Numbered from the stretch's first letter, positions 42,938 to 52,506 are shown. The stretch: DNA of 64,000 nucleotides from Actinomadura latina NBRC 106108 (GCF_001552195.1 NZ_BCQS01000007.1:1-64000); one strand, 5' to 3'. The notes: generated from the sequence alone by a model not told the origin. A program made the numbers and translations.

Positions 42938-43050
42938 ACCGCCGTCTTACCCGGCCCCCGCCCCGCAGAAAAGGATCAAGGCGCCGTTCTGGCGCAAATC
43001 ACGCGTGGTTGCGACGCTAGGAGCCGGAACGTGCTGGGTAAGGACGGATC

Positions 43051-43935
43051 ATGCGGAGCATCTGGAAGGGCGCGATCTCGTTCGGGCTGGTGACGATACC
43101 GGTGAAGCTCTATTCGGCGACCGAGCAGAGGGACGTCAGCTTCCACCAGGTGCACCGGGAGGACGGCGGGCGCATCAAGTACAAGCGGGTGTGCACGGTC
43201 GACGGCGAGGAGGTCCCCTATTCCGACATCGCGAAGGGCTACGAGCTGCCCACCGGCGAGATGGTCATCCTCACCGACGAGGACTTCGCCGACCTGCCGC
43301 TGTCGTCCAGCCGCCGGATCGACGTCCTGCAGTTCGTGGAGCAGGAGGAGGTCGACCCCATCTACTTCGCGAAGTCCTACTTCCTGGAGCCGGACGCGCA
43401 GGGCGCCAAACCCTACGTGCTGCTCCGCGACGCGCTGGAGAGCTCGGGGCAGGTCGCCGTCGTGAAGGTCGCGCTGCGGCAGCGCGAGTCGCTCGCCACG
43501 CTGCGCGTCCGCGACGGCGTCTTCGTGCTGGAGACGATGCTCTGGCCGGACGAGGTCCGCACCCCCGACTTCCCGTTCCTGGACGAGGACATCGAGATCC
43601 GCAAGCAGGAACTGTCGATGGCGACGTCGCTGATCGAGTCGATGGAGGGCGAGTTCGACCCTTCGGAGTACAAGGACGCCTATCGGGAGGCGCTCCAGGC
43701 GGTGATCGACGCCAAGGTCGAGGGCAGGGAGGTCACCCGGCCGGAGGAGGCCGAGGAGGAGCCCGCCGCCGACCTGCTCAGCGCGCTGCGCGCCAGCGTC
43801 GAGGCCGCCAAGAAGAGCCGCGGCGAGCGGGACGGCAAGGCGGCGTCGTCCGGGACGAAGCCCGCGCGCAAGCCGTCGCCGAAGTCCGGCGAGAAGAAGG
43901 AGCCGGCGAAGAGCCGCGGCCGCAAGTCCGCGTGA
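43051..43935 (+). CDS. ku: Ku protein for non-homologous end joining
   Basis: 294 residues from ATG 43051 with AAGGA upstream. MRSIWKGAISFGLVTIPVKLYSAT, YKRVCTVDGEEV, VDPIYFAKSYFLEPD and LWPDEVRTPDFPFLDEDIEIRKQE are the bacterial Ku core that encircles DNA ends. The 40-residue C-terminal tail is Lys/Ser/Arg-rich (KSRGERDGKAASSGT...), as in actinomycete Ku variants that can also bind internal DNA. It is divergent from the split ligD genes with a 113-bp shared promoter region. Confidence 0.95.
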   Translation: MRSIWKGAISFGLVTIPVKLYSATEQRDVSFHQVHREDGGRIKYKRVCTVDGEEVPYSDIAKGYELPTGEMVILTDEDFADLPLSSSRRIDVLQFVEQEEVDPIYFAKSYFLEPDAQGAKPYVLLRDALESSGQVAVVKVALRQRESLATLRVRDGVFVLETMLWPDEVRTPDFPFLDEDIEIRKQELSMATSLIESMEGEFDPSEYKDAYREALQAVIDAKVEGREVTRPEEAEEEPAADLLSALRASVEAAKKSRGERDGKAASSGTKPARKPSPKSGEKKEPAKSRGRKSA

Positions 43936-43955
43936 GTTCGTGCCCGGGAGAGGGG

Positions 43956-44258
43956 TCAGTTGTCGCGGCGGGCGGTGAGGACGCGGCCGAGCGTGGCGGC
44001 GGCGCCGGCCGCGTCGGTGCACGGCGCGATGCGCTCGCCCCAGCCGTAGAAGTAGGACCAGGCGCCGCCGGTCCCCTCGGGGGCGGCGATGACGCTCTCG
44101 TTGATCCGCCGCATGTGCGGGTCGGCGACGAGCGCGGACGGCAGGCGGTCGCCGGGCGCGGCGACCTCGACCGCCCAGCCGGCGCCGCGGAGCGCGTCGG
44201 TGAGCCGGTCCAGATGCCCGAGCGCCGTGCCGGTCTCGGTGATCATGCGCGTGGCCAT
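43956..44258 (-). CDS. Hypothetical protein, 100 aa
   Basis: Starts at ATG 44258 with GGAGG 4 nt upstream. MATRMITETGTALGHLDRLTDALRGAGW, RLPSALVADPHMRRINESV, then GGAWSYFYGWGERIAP and LGRVLTARRDN; soluble. The WSYFYGWGERI segment recalls small actinomycete DUF6292-like proteins, but I am not sure of a family. It overlaps the end of the MMPL gene by 16 bp and may be co-transcribed with it. Confidence 0.65.
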   Translation of the reverse strand: MATRMITETGTALGHLDRLTDALRGAGWAVEVAAPGDRLPSALVADPHMRRINESVIAAPEGTGGAWSYFYGWGERIAPCTDAAGAAATLGRVLTARRDN

Positions 44259-46519
44259 GGTGCCTCCAAAGGGACGTCCCGTGTCGTCGTGTGGGGGTCC
44301 GCCGGGCATGGTCCGTCGCGGTACGCGTCACGCGCGGTACTGCCGGTGGAATGCCGTTCAGTCTCGCGGTGTGTGAGCGGGACCACAAGCGGTTTCGGCG
44401 GATTGGTGGCCGGGACTTCACGGATTCCGTACCTGCCGTAGAGACGGGCGAGCGGTCCGGGCGCCCACCAGTTCACCCGTCCCATCAGCCGCATCATCGC
44501 GGGCACGAGCAGCGCCCGGACGATCGTCGCGTCCATCAGGATCGCGACCGCCATCCCGACGCCCACCATCTTGATGAACGTGATGCCGGACGTCGCGAAC
44601 GCGCCGATCACGACGATGAACAGCAGCGCCGCGCTCGTGATGATGGACCCGGTGCGCTCGACTCCCGCCGCCACCGCCGTGACGTTCGAGCCGGTCCGGT
44701 CGTACTCCTCGCGGACCCGCGACAGCAGGAACACCTCGTAGTCCATCGAGATGCCGAACAGCAGGACGAGCATCAGGATCGGCATCGCGGGCGCGATCGC
44801 GCCGAGGGCCGTGAAGTCCAGCAGGCCGGACAGGTGCCCGTCCTGGAAGATCAGCACGACCAGGCCGAACGTCGCCGACAGCGACAGCATGTTCATCATG
44901 ATCGCCTTCAGCGGCAGGACGACCGAGCCGAAGGCCAGGAACAGCAGCACGAACGTCGCGCCCCCGACGAGCAGCCCGAGCCAGGGCAGCGTGCCGCCGA
45001 GGCCGGACAGCTCGTCCACGACGTCGGCCGTGGCGCCGCCGACGTGCACCTGCGCCCCGGCCGGCGCCGGGACGTCCCGGACCTTCTGGACGAGGCCGCG
45101 CGCGGTGTCGGAGTACGGGTCGGCGTCGTAGCGGAGCGCGATCCGCGTCGTCGTGCCGCCGGCGCCCGTGACGGTCGCGTCGGCGGCGCCGGGGAGCGCG
45201 GCCAGCCGGTCGCCGTAGGCGTCGATCGCGGCGCGGTCGGACGTCCCCGTGACGACCGCGTTGATCGGGCTCGTGACGTTGCGCGGGAACCGCGTCTCCA
45301 TCGCCTCGGCGACGGCTCGCGCGTCGGTGCCGGCCGGCAGCGCGGCGGCGTCGACGCCGCCCCAGTTGATGCGCAGGAACGGCCCGCCGAGCGCCATGAG
45401 CAGCGCGACCGTGGCCACCACGTAGATCACCGGGCGGCGCATCACGCTGTAGGCCACCCGTCCCCACCAGCCGCGGGACGGCCGGTGCCGGCGCCGGAGC
45501 GGCAGCGCGTCGACCTTCGGGCCGAGGACGGAGAGCAGGGCGGGCAGGACGGTCAGCGCGCCGGCCATGCACACGAACACGGTCGCGATGCCGCCGTACC
45601 CCATCGACACCAGGAAGTTCTGGTCGAACAGCAGCAGCCCGGACAGCGACACCGCGACCGTGACGCCGGAGACGGCGACGGTGCGCCCGGCCGTGTTCAT
45701 CGTCGCGGCGAGGGCGTCCTCGACCGGTGTCCCCGCTCGCCGGAGTTCCTCGCGGAAGCGGCTGACCATGAACAGGCCGTAGTCGATCGCCAGCCCGAGC
45801 CCGAGGAAGGTGCTGATGTTCACCGCGAAGACCGACACATCGGTGAGCTGGGCGAGCACGTGCAGGGCGGTGAACGAGCCGAGGACCGCGATGCCGCCGA
45901 CGATCAGAGGCAGGCTCGCCGCGACCAGCCCGCCGAAGATCAGCACGAGCAGGACGAGCAGGATCGGCATGGCGATGGCCTCGGCGCGGGGGAGGTCCGA
46001 GGCGACCTGGTCGTTGATGGCGGCGGACGTGGCGGCCGTGCCGCCGACCTTGGCGGTGAGGCCGCCGCCCACGTCGTGCAGATCGTCCTTGACCGCCTGG
46101 TAGGCGCCGTCGCGCGCGGTCTCGTCGGCACCCGCCAGTTCGAGGACGGCGTAGGTGGACGTCCGGTCCTCGCTGACGAACTGCGGCGCGCCGGTCGTCC
46201 AGTACGTGGCGGTGCCGACGACCTTCTCCGGCGGGAGCGCCGCGAGGGCTCGCTCGACCGAGGCCCGGTAGGACGGGTCGTCCACCGTGGTCCCGCCCTG
46301 GTAGAGGATCACGACGTCGGCGGCGTCCCGGCCGAGGGCCTGCTCGGCGATCCGCGTCGCCTTGGTGCTCTCGCTGCCGGGGGTCTCGAAGCCGCCGGAC
46401 GCGCTCAGCGCGCCGAAGACGCCCGTCCCCCACACGCCGGCGAAGACGAGCAGGACGCCCGCGGCGGCGAGGACCCACCGGCGCCGCCGGTGGACCCACC
46501 GGCCCCATCGATCGAACAT
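44243..46519 (-). CDS. MMPL/RND-family exporter B
   Basis: 758 residues from ATG 46519. Twelve membrane segments in two halves, each with a periplasmic-side loop domain. The proton-relay regions GLGLAIDYGLFMVSRFREEL and LLFGISMDYEVFLLSRVREEYD are intact. MMPL proteins export lipids, siderophores or drugs. Over most of its length it is closely similar to the neighbouring copy (46647-48794), a clear tandem duplication; this copy has a longer, non-conserved C-terminal tail of about 50 residues. Confidence 0.92.
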   Translation of the reverse strand: MFDRWGRWVHRRRRWVLAAAGVLLVFAGVWGTGVFGALSASGGFETPGSESTKATRIAEQALGRDAADVVILYQGGTTVDDPSYRASVERALAALPPEKVVGTATYWTTGAPQFVSEDRTSTYAVLELAGADETARDGAYQAVKDDLHDVGGGLTAKVGGTAATSAAINDQVASDLPRAEAIAMPILLVLLVLIFGGLVAASLPLIVGGIAVLGSFTALHVLAQLTDVSVFAVNISTFLGLGLAIDYGLFMVSRFREELRRAGTPVEDALAATMNTAGRTVAVSGVTVAVSLSGLLLFDQNFLVSMGYGGIATVFVCMAGALTVLPALLSVLGPKVDALPLRRRHRPSRGWWGRVAYSVMRRPVIYVVATVALLMALGGPFLRINWGGVDAAALPAGTDARAVAEAMETRFPRNVTSPINAVVTGTSDRAAIDAYGDRLAALPGAADATVTGAGGTTTRIALRYDADPYSDTARGLVQKVRDVPAPAGAQVHVGGATADVVDELSGLGGTLPWLGLLVGGATFVLLFLAFGSVVLPLKAIMMNMLSLSATFGLVVLIFQDGHLSGLLDFTALGAIAPAMPILMLVLLFGISMDYEVFLLSRVREEYDRTGSNVTAVAAGVERTGSIITSAALLFIVVIGAFATSGITFIKMVGVGMAVAILMDATIVRALLVPAMMRLMGRVNWWAPGPLARLYGRYGIREVPATNPPKPLVVPLTHRETERHSTGSTARDAYRDGPCPADPHTTTRDVPLEAPWPRA

Positions 46520-46569
46520 CCGTCGTCCCCCGCCCGCCGCGACATCCGGTGCCTCTCCCGCCAAGCAGG

Positions 46570-46587
46570 GTAAACAGCGTTTTGTAC
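46570..46587. promoter_or_regulatory. Operator-like AAAC-N3-GTTT palindrome before MMPL B
   Basis: GTAAACAGCGTTTTGTAC, within the 127-bp gap between the two MMPL genes. The core AACAGCGTT recurs at 48848-48856 in the intergenic region before MMPL A and TetR, suggesting that the same repressor binds both. Confidence 0.45.
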
Positions 46588-46646
46588 TGCTTTGACATAG
46601 TTTGGTGGCCGACGGCCTTGTCGCCGCCGGCCACCGCACGTCCCGG

Positions 46647-48794
46647 TCAGCGCACAGGCTCCAGCCGCGAGCGCGCCGGCGCGGGGGAGTCGCCCTCGCG
46701 GATGCCGTACTTGCCGTAGAACCTGGCCAGCGGACCCGGAGCCCACCAGTTGGCGCGTCCCATCAGCCGCATCGCCGCCGGCACGAGCAGCGCGCGGACG
46801 ATCGTCGCGTCCATCAGGATCGCGATCGCCATCCCGACGCCGGTCATCTTGATGAACGTGATCCCGGACGTCGCGAACGCGCCGATCACGACGATGAACA
46901 GCAGCGCGGCACTGGTGATGATCGAGCCCGTGCGCTCCATGCCGGCGGCGACGGCCGCCGTGTTGGAGCCGGTCAGGTCGTACTGCTCGCGGACCCGCGA
47001 CAGCAGGAACACCTCGTAGTCCATCGAGATGCCGAACAGCATGGCCAGCATCAGGATCGGCATCGCCGGGTCGATCGCGCCGGTCGCGGTGAAGTTCAGC
47101 AGGCCGGACAGGTGCCCGTCCTGGAAGATCAGCACGACCACGCCGAAGGTGGCCGACAGCGACAGCATGTTCACCACGATCGCCTTCAGCGGCAGCACCA
47201 CCGAGCCGAACGCCAGGAACAGCAGGATGAACGTCGCCCCGCCCACCAGCAGCGCCAGCCACGGCAGCGTCCCGCCGATGCTGTCGAGCTGGTCGACGAC
47301 CTCGGCGGTCATGCCGCCGACGTGGACGTGCGCGCCGGGCGGCGCCTGGACGTCCCGGACCTTCTGCACGAGGTCGCGCGCCGCACCGGAGTTCGGCTCG
47401 GCCCGGTAGGTCACCGCGATCCGCGTCGTCGTGCCCTCGGCGCCGGTCACCGCCGCGCCCGTCACTCCCGGCACCGCCGCCAGGTCGTCCCCGTACGCCT
47501 GGATCGCGGCCCGGTCGGACGTCCCGGTCACCACGGCCTCGATCGGGCTGGTGGCGTTGCGCGGGAACTGGGTCTCCAGCGCCTCCGCGACGACCCGCGC
47601 CTCGGCGCCCTCCGGCATGGCCCTGGCGTCGACACCGCCCCAGTTGATGTGCAGGAACGGGCTGCCGAGCGCGAGGAGCAGCGCCACCGTCGCCACCACG
47701 TAGACCACCGGACGGCGCATGACGCTGTGCGCGAGCCGCCCCCACCAGCCGCGGGACGTCCTGGCCCGGCGCCGGATCGACAGCGCGTTGACCTTGGGCC
47801 CGAGGACGGCGAGCAGCGCCGGCAGCACGGTCAGCGCGGCGACCATGCACACGAACACGGTCGCGATGCCGCCGTAGCCCATCGAGACCAGGAAGTTCTG
47901 GTCGAACAGCAGCAGTCCGGACAGCGACACCGCGACCGTGACACCGGAGACGGCGACCGTGCGTCCGGCCGTCGCCATCGTCGCGGCCACGGCGTCCTCG
48001 ACGGACGCCCCGTGCCCGATCTCCTCGCGGAACCGGCTGACCATGAAGAGCCCGTAGTCGATCGCGAGGCCGAGGCCGAGGAAGGTGGTGATGTTCACCG
48101 CGAAGATCGACACATCGGTGACGTAGGACAGCGCGTGCAGCGCGGTGAACGAGCCGAGGATCGCGACGCCGCCGATCAGCATCGGCAGGCTCGCCGACAC
48201 CAGGCCCCCGAAGATCAGCACGAGCAGCACGAGCAGGATCGGCATGGCCATGCCCTCGGCCCGCCCGATGTCGGACGAGACCTGCTCGTTGATCGCGGTC
48301 TCGGTGCCGACCGACCCGCCGACCGCGGCGGTGAGCCCGCCGCCGACCTCGGTCAGCTCGTCCCGCATCGCCTTGTAGTCGTCGCTCCGCGCGCCCTCGT
48401 CGGCGCCCGCGAGTCGCAGCACCGCGTAGGTGGACCTGCGGTCTTCGCTGACGAACTGCGGTGCGCCGGTCGTCCAGTACGTGGCGGTCGAGGCGATCTT
48501 GTCCTGTGGCAGCGCGGCGAGTGCCCGCTCGACCGAGGCCCGGTAGGACGGGTCGTCGACGGTGGCCGGTCCCCGGTAGAGGACGACGACGTCCGCCTCG
48601 TCCCGGCCGAGGTCCTGCTCGGCGATCCGCACCGCCTTCGCGCTCTCGCTGCCCGGCGTGTCGAAGCCGCCGGAGGAGGTCAGCGCGCCGAAGACGCCCG
48701 TCCCCCAGACGCCGGCGAAGACCAGTGCCGCGCCTGCCACCGCGAGGACCCACCGCCTGCGCCGGTGGATCCACCGTCCCCATCGTTCGAACAT
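46647..48794 (-). CDS. MMPL/RND-family exporter A
   Basis: 715 residues from ATG 48794 (AGAGGGGA upstream). Same 12-TM architecture and proton-relay motifs (GLGLAIDYGLFMVSRFREEI; LFGISMDYEVFLLSRVREQYD). The N-terminus MFERWGRWIHRRRRWVLA matches copy B nearly residue for residue. It is divergent from a TetR-family gene with about 150 bp between starts, the usual repressor/exporter arrangement. The substrate is unknown. Confidence 0.92.
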   Translation of the reverse strand: MFERWGRWIHRRRRWVLAVAGAALVFAGVWGTGVFGALTSSGGFDTPGSESAKAVRIAEQDLGRDEADVVVLYRGPATVDDPSYRASVERALAALPQDKIASTATYWTTGAPQFVSEDRRSTYAVLRLAGADEGARSDDYKAMRDELTEVGGGLTAAVGGSVGTETAINEQVSSDIGRAEGMAMPILLVLLVLIFGGLVSASLPMLIGGVAILGSFTALHALSYVTDVSIFAVNITTFLGLGLAIDYGLFMVSRFREEIGHGASVEDAVAATMATAGRTVAVSGVTVAVSLSGLLLFDQNFLVSMGYGGIATVFVCMVAALTVLPALLAVLGPKVNALSIRRRARTSRGWWGRLAHSVMRRPVVYVVATVALLLALGSPFLHINWGGVDARAMPEGAEARVVAEALETQFPRNATSPIEAVVTGTSDRAAIQAYGDDLAAVPGVTGAAVTGAEGTTTRIAVTYRAEPNSGAARDLVQKVRDVQAPPGAHVHVGGMTAEVVDQLDSIGGTLPWLALLVGGATFILLFLAFGSVVLPLKAIVVNMLSLSATFGVVVLIFQDGHLSGLLNFTATGAIDPAMPILMLAMLFGISMDYEVFLLSRVREQYDLTGSNTAAVAAGMERTGSIITSAALLFIVVIGAFATSGITFIKMTGVGMAIAILMDATIVRALLVPAAMRLMGRANWWAPGPLARFYGKYGIREGDSPAPARSRLEPVR

Positions 48795-48945
48795 GACCCG
48801 TTCCCCTCTGCGAACGCCCATCATGGAAGTGAATGCTGTAAACTGCGAACAGCGTTAACTTCGCATACGGTGTTAGCTTCCGTCAAGGGTGTTTCTGGGG
48901 AATCATGCGGGGACGGCCGAAGGGCGGGGAGAAGAGGGCGGCGGA

Positions 48946-49668
48946 GTGGAAACACGGCGTGACCGGGTGCGCGCGGCGACGGTCCGGGAGATCTCCGAGA
49001 CCGCCCGGCGGATCCTCGTCGAGCAGGGCCCCGAAGCGGCGACGCTCCGGGCGATCGCCCGCGAGATGGGCATGACCGCCCCGGCGCTCTACCGCTACTT
49101 CGGCAGCCACGGCGAGCTGCTGCGGCACCTGGTCGGCGACCTGTTCACCGAGCTGACCGGCGAGCTGCACGCGGCTCTGAAGGACGTGCCGCAGGACGAC
49201 ATGAGCGGCAAGCTCCTGACCGTCTCCCGGCAGTTCCGCGCCTGGTCCCTCGCCCATCCCCGCGAGTACGCCCTGCTGTTCGGCGCCCCCGTCCGCGGCG
49301 CCGCCGAGCAGGAGGAGATCGACTTCGCCGAGGACTGCGCCCGCGAGTTCGGCTGGACGTTCATGGCGCTCTTCCTCGAACTGTGGAGGAGGGGGCCGTT
49401 CCGGATCCCGTCCGACGACGAGATCGACCCCGTCCTGCGCGACCAGCTCCGCCGCTACCGCGACGACGTCCTCGGTATAGAGTTGCCGCTCGGCGTCATC
49501 CAGCAGTTCCTGAAGTGCTGGATCCGTCTCCAGGGCGGCGTCAGCCTGGAGGTCTTCGGCCACCTGGCCTTCGCCCTGGACGACGCCGCCCCCATGTTCG
49601 AGCTGATGCTCGCCGACATCTCCACCGACCTCGGTCTCACGTACACCCCGCCGTCCTCCGGCGCCTGA
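48946..49668 (+). CDS. TetR-family regulator (WHG-domain type) of the MMPL genes
   Basis: 240 residues from GTG 48946. Helix-turn-helix EISETARRILVEQGPEAATLRAIAREMGMTAPALYRYFGSHGE in segments, then a ligand domain with FRAWSLAHPREYALLFGAPVRG, a pattern of the TetR_C WHG type. It is divergent from the MMPL pair. AACAGCGTT-containing sites occur upstream of both exporter genes. It likely represses the exporters until a substrate binds. Confidence 0.88.
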   Translation: METRRDRVRAATVREISETARRILVEQGPEAATLRAIAREMGMTAPALYRYFGSHGELLRHLVGDLFTELTGELHAALKDVPQDDMSGKLLTVSRQFRAWSLAHPREYALLFGAPVRGAAEQEEIDFAEDCAREFGWTFMALFLELWRRGPFRIPSDDEIDPVLRDQLRRYRDDVLGIELPLGVIQQFLKCWIRLQGGVSLEVFGHLAFALDDAAPMFELMLADISTDLGLTYTPPSSGA

Positions 49669-49787
49669 ACGACCCGCGCCGCGCCGGCCGGCGTCCCGTT
49701 CGCCGCCTGCCGCTCTTCGACCTCGGCCGACCCGCCCATTGCCAGCGCGTCCGCGAGCATGCTTAATTGGGGCCCTGCTCTGGAAAC

Positions 49788-49810
49788 GCCGTTTCTCTCA
49801 CAGAAACGGC
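49788..49810 (+). promoter_or_regulatory. Hairpin/palindromic element upstream of the MFS gene
   Basis: GCCGTTTCT (49788-49796) pairs perfectly with AGAAACGGC (49802-49810) around CTCAC. A third half-site, GGAAACG (49782-49788), overlaps the left arm to form GAAAC-GCC-GTTTC. It lies 51-73 bp before the transporter start and could be a regulator operator or a leader hairpin. Confidence 0.5.
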
Positions 49811-49860
49811 AGGCACGCTCAGCCCGCGTCCGCACCCGCGGCACGAGAGAACGGACCCCG

Positions 49861-51273
49861 ATGAGCGCAGCCCCACCGACCCCGTCCGGCCGGATCGTCG
49901 CCTTCCCCGGGCGTCCGCCGGTCCCCTTCGACCCCGCGCGAGCCGCCCCGTTCGGCTGGTGGCCGGCGATCTGCATCGCCCTGGTGGCGCTGATCGACCG
50001 GGTCGAGGCCAACCTGATGGCCGGGGCGCTGCCCCGGATCCAGGAGGAGTTCGGCTTCTCCGACACCGCAGGCGGCGCCATCGCCACCGCCGCGGCCGTG
50101 GCCGGGGTGGTGCTGCTGATCCCGGCCGGACGGCTCGCCGACCGCACCCGGCGGACTTGGACGATCGCCGCCGTGGTCGCGGTCTGGTCGCTGCTGACGG
50201 TCGGCAGCGGGCTGGCGCAGTCGTACGCGACACTGCTCGCCGTCCGCGTCTTCCTCGGCGGCGCGGGGCTGCTCTACAACCCGTCCGGCTCCAGCCTGAT
50301 CGCCGACTACTACCCCGGCTCCGGACGCGCCCGCGCGTTCGGGCTGGAGCGCTTCGCCTACTACTCCGGGCTCCCGCTGGGGATCATGGCGGGCGGCGCG
50401 CTGGCCCAGGCGTTCGGCTGGCGGACGATGTTCTTCCTGGTCGCCGTCCCGGGCGTCGTCATCGCGCTGCTCTGCCTCACCGTCCGCGAGCCCGTACGGG
50501 GCCTGGGCGACCGCATCGAGGCCATGCGCTCCGGCGGACCCGGCGCCGACGCGGCGAGCGGCGCCCCCGCAGTCGTGGCGGCGCGGGAGCCCCTGGCGGT
50601 CCAGTTGCGCTCCCTGCTGGCCGTCCGGACGCTGCGCTCGGTGGTCCTCGGGCTGACGATCCTCTTCTTCGGCCTCGGCGGCCTCTTCTTCTGGATGCCC
50701 AGCTACTACCAGCGCACCTACGGCCTCGCCGAAGGCCCGGCGGCGGCGATCGCAGGGGGCGTGGGGCTGGCCGGGATGGTCATCGGCACGCTCATCGGGA
50801 GCCGGTACGGGGACCGGCGGCACGGACGCTCCCCGGGCTGGCGCGTCCACTTCGGCGCGATCGGCCTGGCGGTCGGCACGGCGGGGCTGGCGGGCGCGGT
50901 CCTGATCCCGGCGCTGCCCGCGCAGATCGCGTTCTACTGCCTCGCCAACATCGGGTTCTCGATCGCCATCCCCACCCTCACGGCGGCCGGCGCGGACATC
51001 GTCAGCGCGGACCGCCGCGGACTGGGGTTCGCGGTGCTGCAGTTCCTGATCACGCTCGGCGGGGCGGCCGGGCCGCTGCTGGTGGGCGCGGCCTCCGACC
51101 TGACCGGGTCACTGCGCGGCGCCTTCACGGTACTGCTGCTCCCGCTGCTGGCCGGGACCCTGGTCACCTTCGGCGGCCGGCGCCACTACGACGCCGACGC
51201 CGCCCGAGCCCTGAACCCGTCCGGCCATCCAGAAGCCCCGCCCGATCCGGCACAAGGAAACTTGAAAAAGTAG
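49861..51273 (+). CDS. MFS transporter
   Basis: 470 residues from ATG 49861. Twelve hydrophobic segments; GRLADRTRRTWTIAAVVAVWSLLT is motif A, and the first helix contains IALVALIDRVEANLMAGALP. The pattern resembles the ACS (anion:cation symporter) or sugar-phosphate/organic-anion group. A 50-residue central loop separates the halves. No adjacent metabolic gene suggests a substrate. Confidence 0.85.
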   Translation: MSAAPPTPSGRIVAFPGRPPVPFDPARAAPFGWWPAICIALVALIDRVEANLMAGALPRIQEEFGFSDTAGGAIATAAAVAGVVLLIPAGRLADRTRRTWTIAAVVAVWSLLTVGSGLAQSYATLLAVRVFLGGAGLLYNPSGSSLIADYYPGSGRARAFGLERFAYYSGLPLGIMAGGALAQAFGWRTMFFLVAVPGVVIALLCLTVREPVRGLGDRIEAMRSGGPGADAASGAPAVVAAREPLAVQLRSLLAVRTLRSVVLGLTILFFGLGGLFFWMPSYYQRTYGLAEGPAAAIAGGVGLAGMVIGTLIGSRYGDRRHGRSPGWRVHFGAIGLAVGTAGLAGAVLIPALPAQIAFYCLANIGFSIAIPTLTAAGADIVSADRRGLGFAVLQFLITLGGAAGPLLVGAASDLTGSLRGAFTVLLLPLLAGTLVTFGGRRHYDADAARALNPSGHPEAPPDPAQGNLKK

Positions 51274-51366
51274 CGCCACAGGCACTCCGAAGCCCACGAC
51301 CGCTGGAGCCGGGCTGGTCGCCTTCTTGGGCTAATGACGGGCACCGTCGTGCGCGGGAAGGGGTGA

Positions 51367-51383
51367 TGTTCTATTCTGGAACA
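51367..51383 (+). promoter_or_regulatory. Promoter with TGTTC-N7-GAACA palindrome over the -10
   Basis: TGTTC (51367-51371) and GAACA (51379-51383) flank TATTCT (51372-51377), a good -10 hexamer. The ATG at 51385 is 7 nt further, so the message is probably leaderless. A repressor bound here would occlude the -10, fitting autorepression by the XRE domain encoded next. Confidence 0.6.
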
Positions 51384-51384
51384 C

Positions 51385-52506
51385 ATGGCAGTGGACGCAG
51401 AGGTGATCGGCAGGCGGCTTGCCGAGGCCCGTGATCGAGCCGGGCTGACGCAGGCGGAACTGGCCGACCGGATCGCTCTAGCCCGCTCGTCGCTGGCGAA
51501 GATCGAAGGTGGCAGCCGCCGTGTGACGGCGATCGAACTCGCGCGACTGGCAGAGGAGCTTGGAACCCGCATCGAGTGGTTTCTTGAGGACGCGCCCAAG
51601 GCGATCGTCTCCAGGCGGAACGCGCAGGATCCAGGAGCTCCGAGCCCGGAGATCGATCTGATGATCGAGCGGGTGGCGCGTGCAGTCGAGTTCGTGTCCG
51701 AGCATTCGAAGAGTCTCCAGCTCAGTGACTCTCCGGAAAGGGCCATGCCGCGGGACCGGCACGAAGCCGAGGAACTGGCGGAGAGCGCTAGGGCGATGCT
51801 CGGTGTGCACCAAGAGGGCGTGCTCACGAACCTGGTGGAAGGGTTCGCCGACCTGGGGCTGCTGTCTTTCTCCTTTGACCTTGGTCGTGAGTCGGCCGAT
51901 GCCGCGATGATCCTTCTCCGTAGCGGTGGAGTGGCGATCATCAACGGTGACCGGCGCGTCGGCCGCAGGCGCCTGGCGCTGGCTCACGAACTGGGCCACT
52001 TCCTGGTGGCGGACGAGTACTACGTTGACTGGCGAGTCGCTGAGACGCCGGACACCGAGCGGCGCGAAGGGCTGCTCGATCACTTCGCTCGAGCTCTGCT
52101 TCTCCCGCGCGGGAGCATGGAGAAGGACTGGCGCCGGTTCAACTCGGGTCCTGAGGGGGGACTTCGCGCGGCAGCAGTACGTATGGCGAGCATCTACCGC
52201 GTCGATATGGCGACCCTGGCGCGGCGGTTGCGGGAACTCGAGATCGTCGGCAGCACCGACGCACGGAAGATCCGCGAGGTCAGGACGACACGTGTGGACA
52301 TCGTGGATTTCGGCCTTGTCGTCGCGAGGGACGAGTTGGCCTCCCCCGTGCTTCCCCTTGCGTTCGAGCGTGCGGTACTCGGTCTGTACCGTGACGAGAT
52401 CATCTCGAGTGCGCGGGCAATGGATCTGTTCTTCGGCACGTGGGAAGAGGGAGCGTTGCCCCCTCTCGATCCACGTGCCGAAGGTGAGATCTGGCAGTTC
52501 GTCTAA
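51385..52506 (+). CDS. XRE helix-turn-helix / ImmA-IrrE metallopeptidase fusion
   Basis: 373 residues. The N-terminal XRE domain (about 8-65) has RLAEARDRAGLTQAELADRI and ARSSLAKIEGGSRRV. The ImmA/IrrE peptidase domain holds LAHELGHFLVADEYY (zinc motif His201-Glu202-x2-His205) and LLDHFARALLLP. Such fusions act as autoregulating repressors or protease sensors; ImmA cleaves a repressor (ICEBs1) and IrrE cleaves DdrO in Deinococcus. The TAATG overlap couples it to a PIN-domain gene, so it may be the regulator/antitoxin of a toxin-antitoxin-like pair. Base composition is slightly lower in GC than the surroundings, suggesting transfer. Confidence 0.88.
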   Translation: MAVDAEVIGRRLAEARDRAGLTQAELADRIALARSSLAKIEGGSRRVTAIELARLAEELGTRIEWFLEDAPKAIVSRRNAQDPGAPSPEIDLMIERVARAVEFVSEHSKSLQLSDSPERAMPRDRHEAEELAESARAMLGVHQEGVLTNLVEGFADLGLLSFSFDLGRESADAAMILLRSGGVAIINGDRRVGRRRLALAHELGHFLVADEYYVDWRVAETPDTERREGLLDHFARALLLPRGSMEKDWRRFNSGPEGGLRAAAVRMASIYRVDMATLARRLRELEIVGSTDARKIREVRTTRVDIVDFGLVVARDELASPVLPLAFERAVLGLYRDEIISSARAMDLFFGTWEEGALPPLDPRAEGEIWQFV

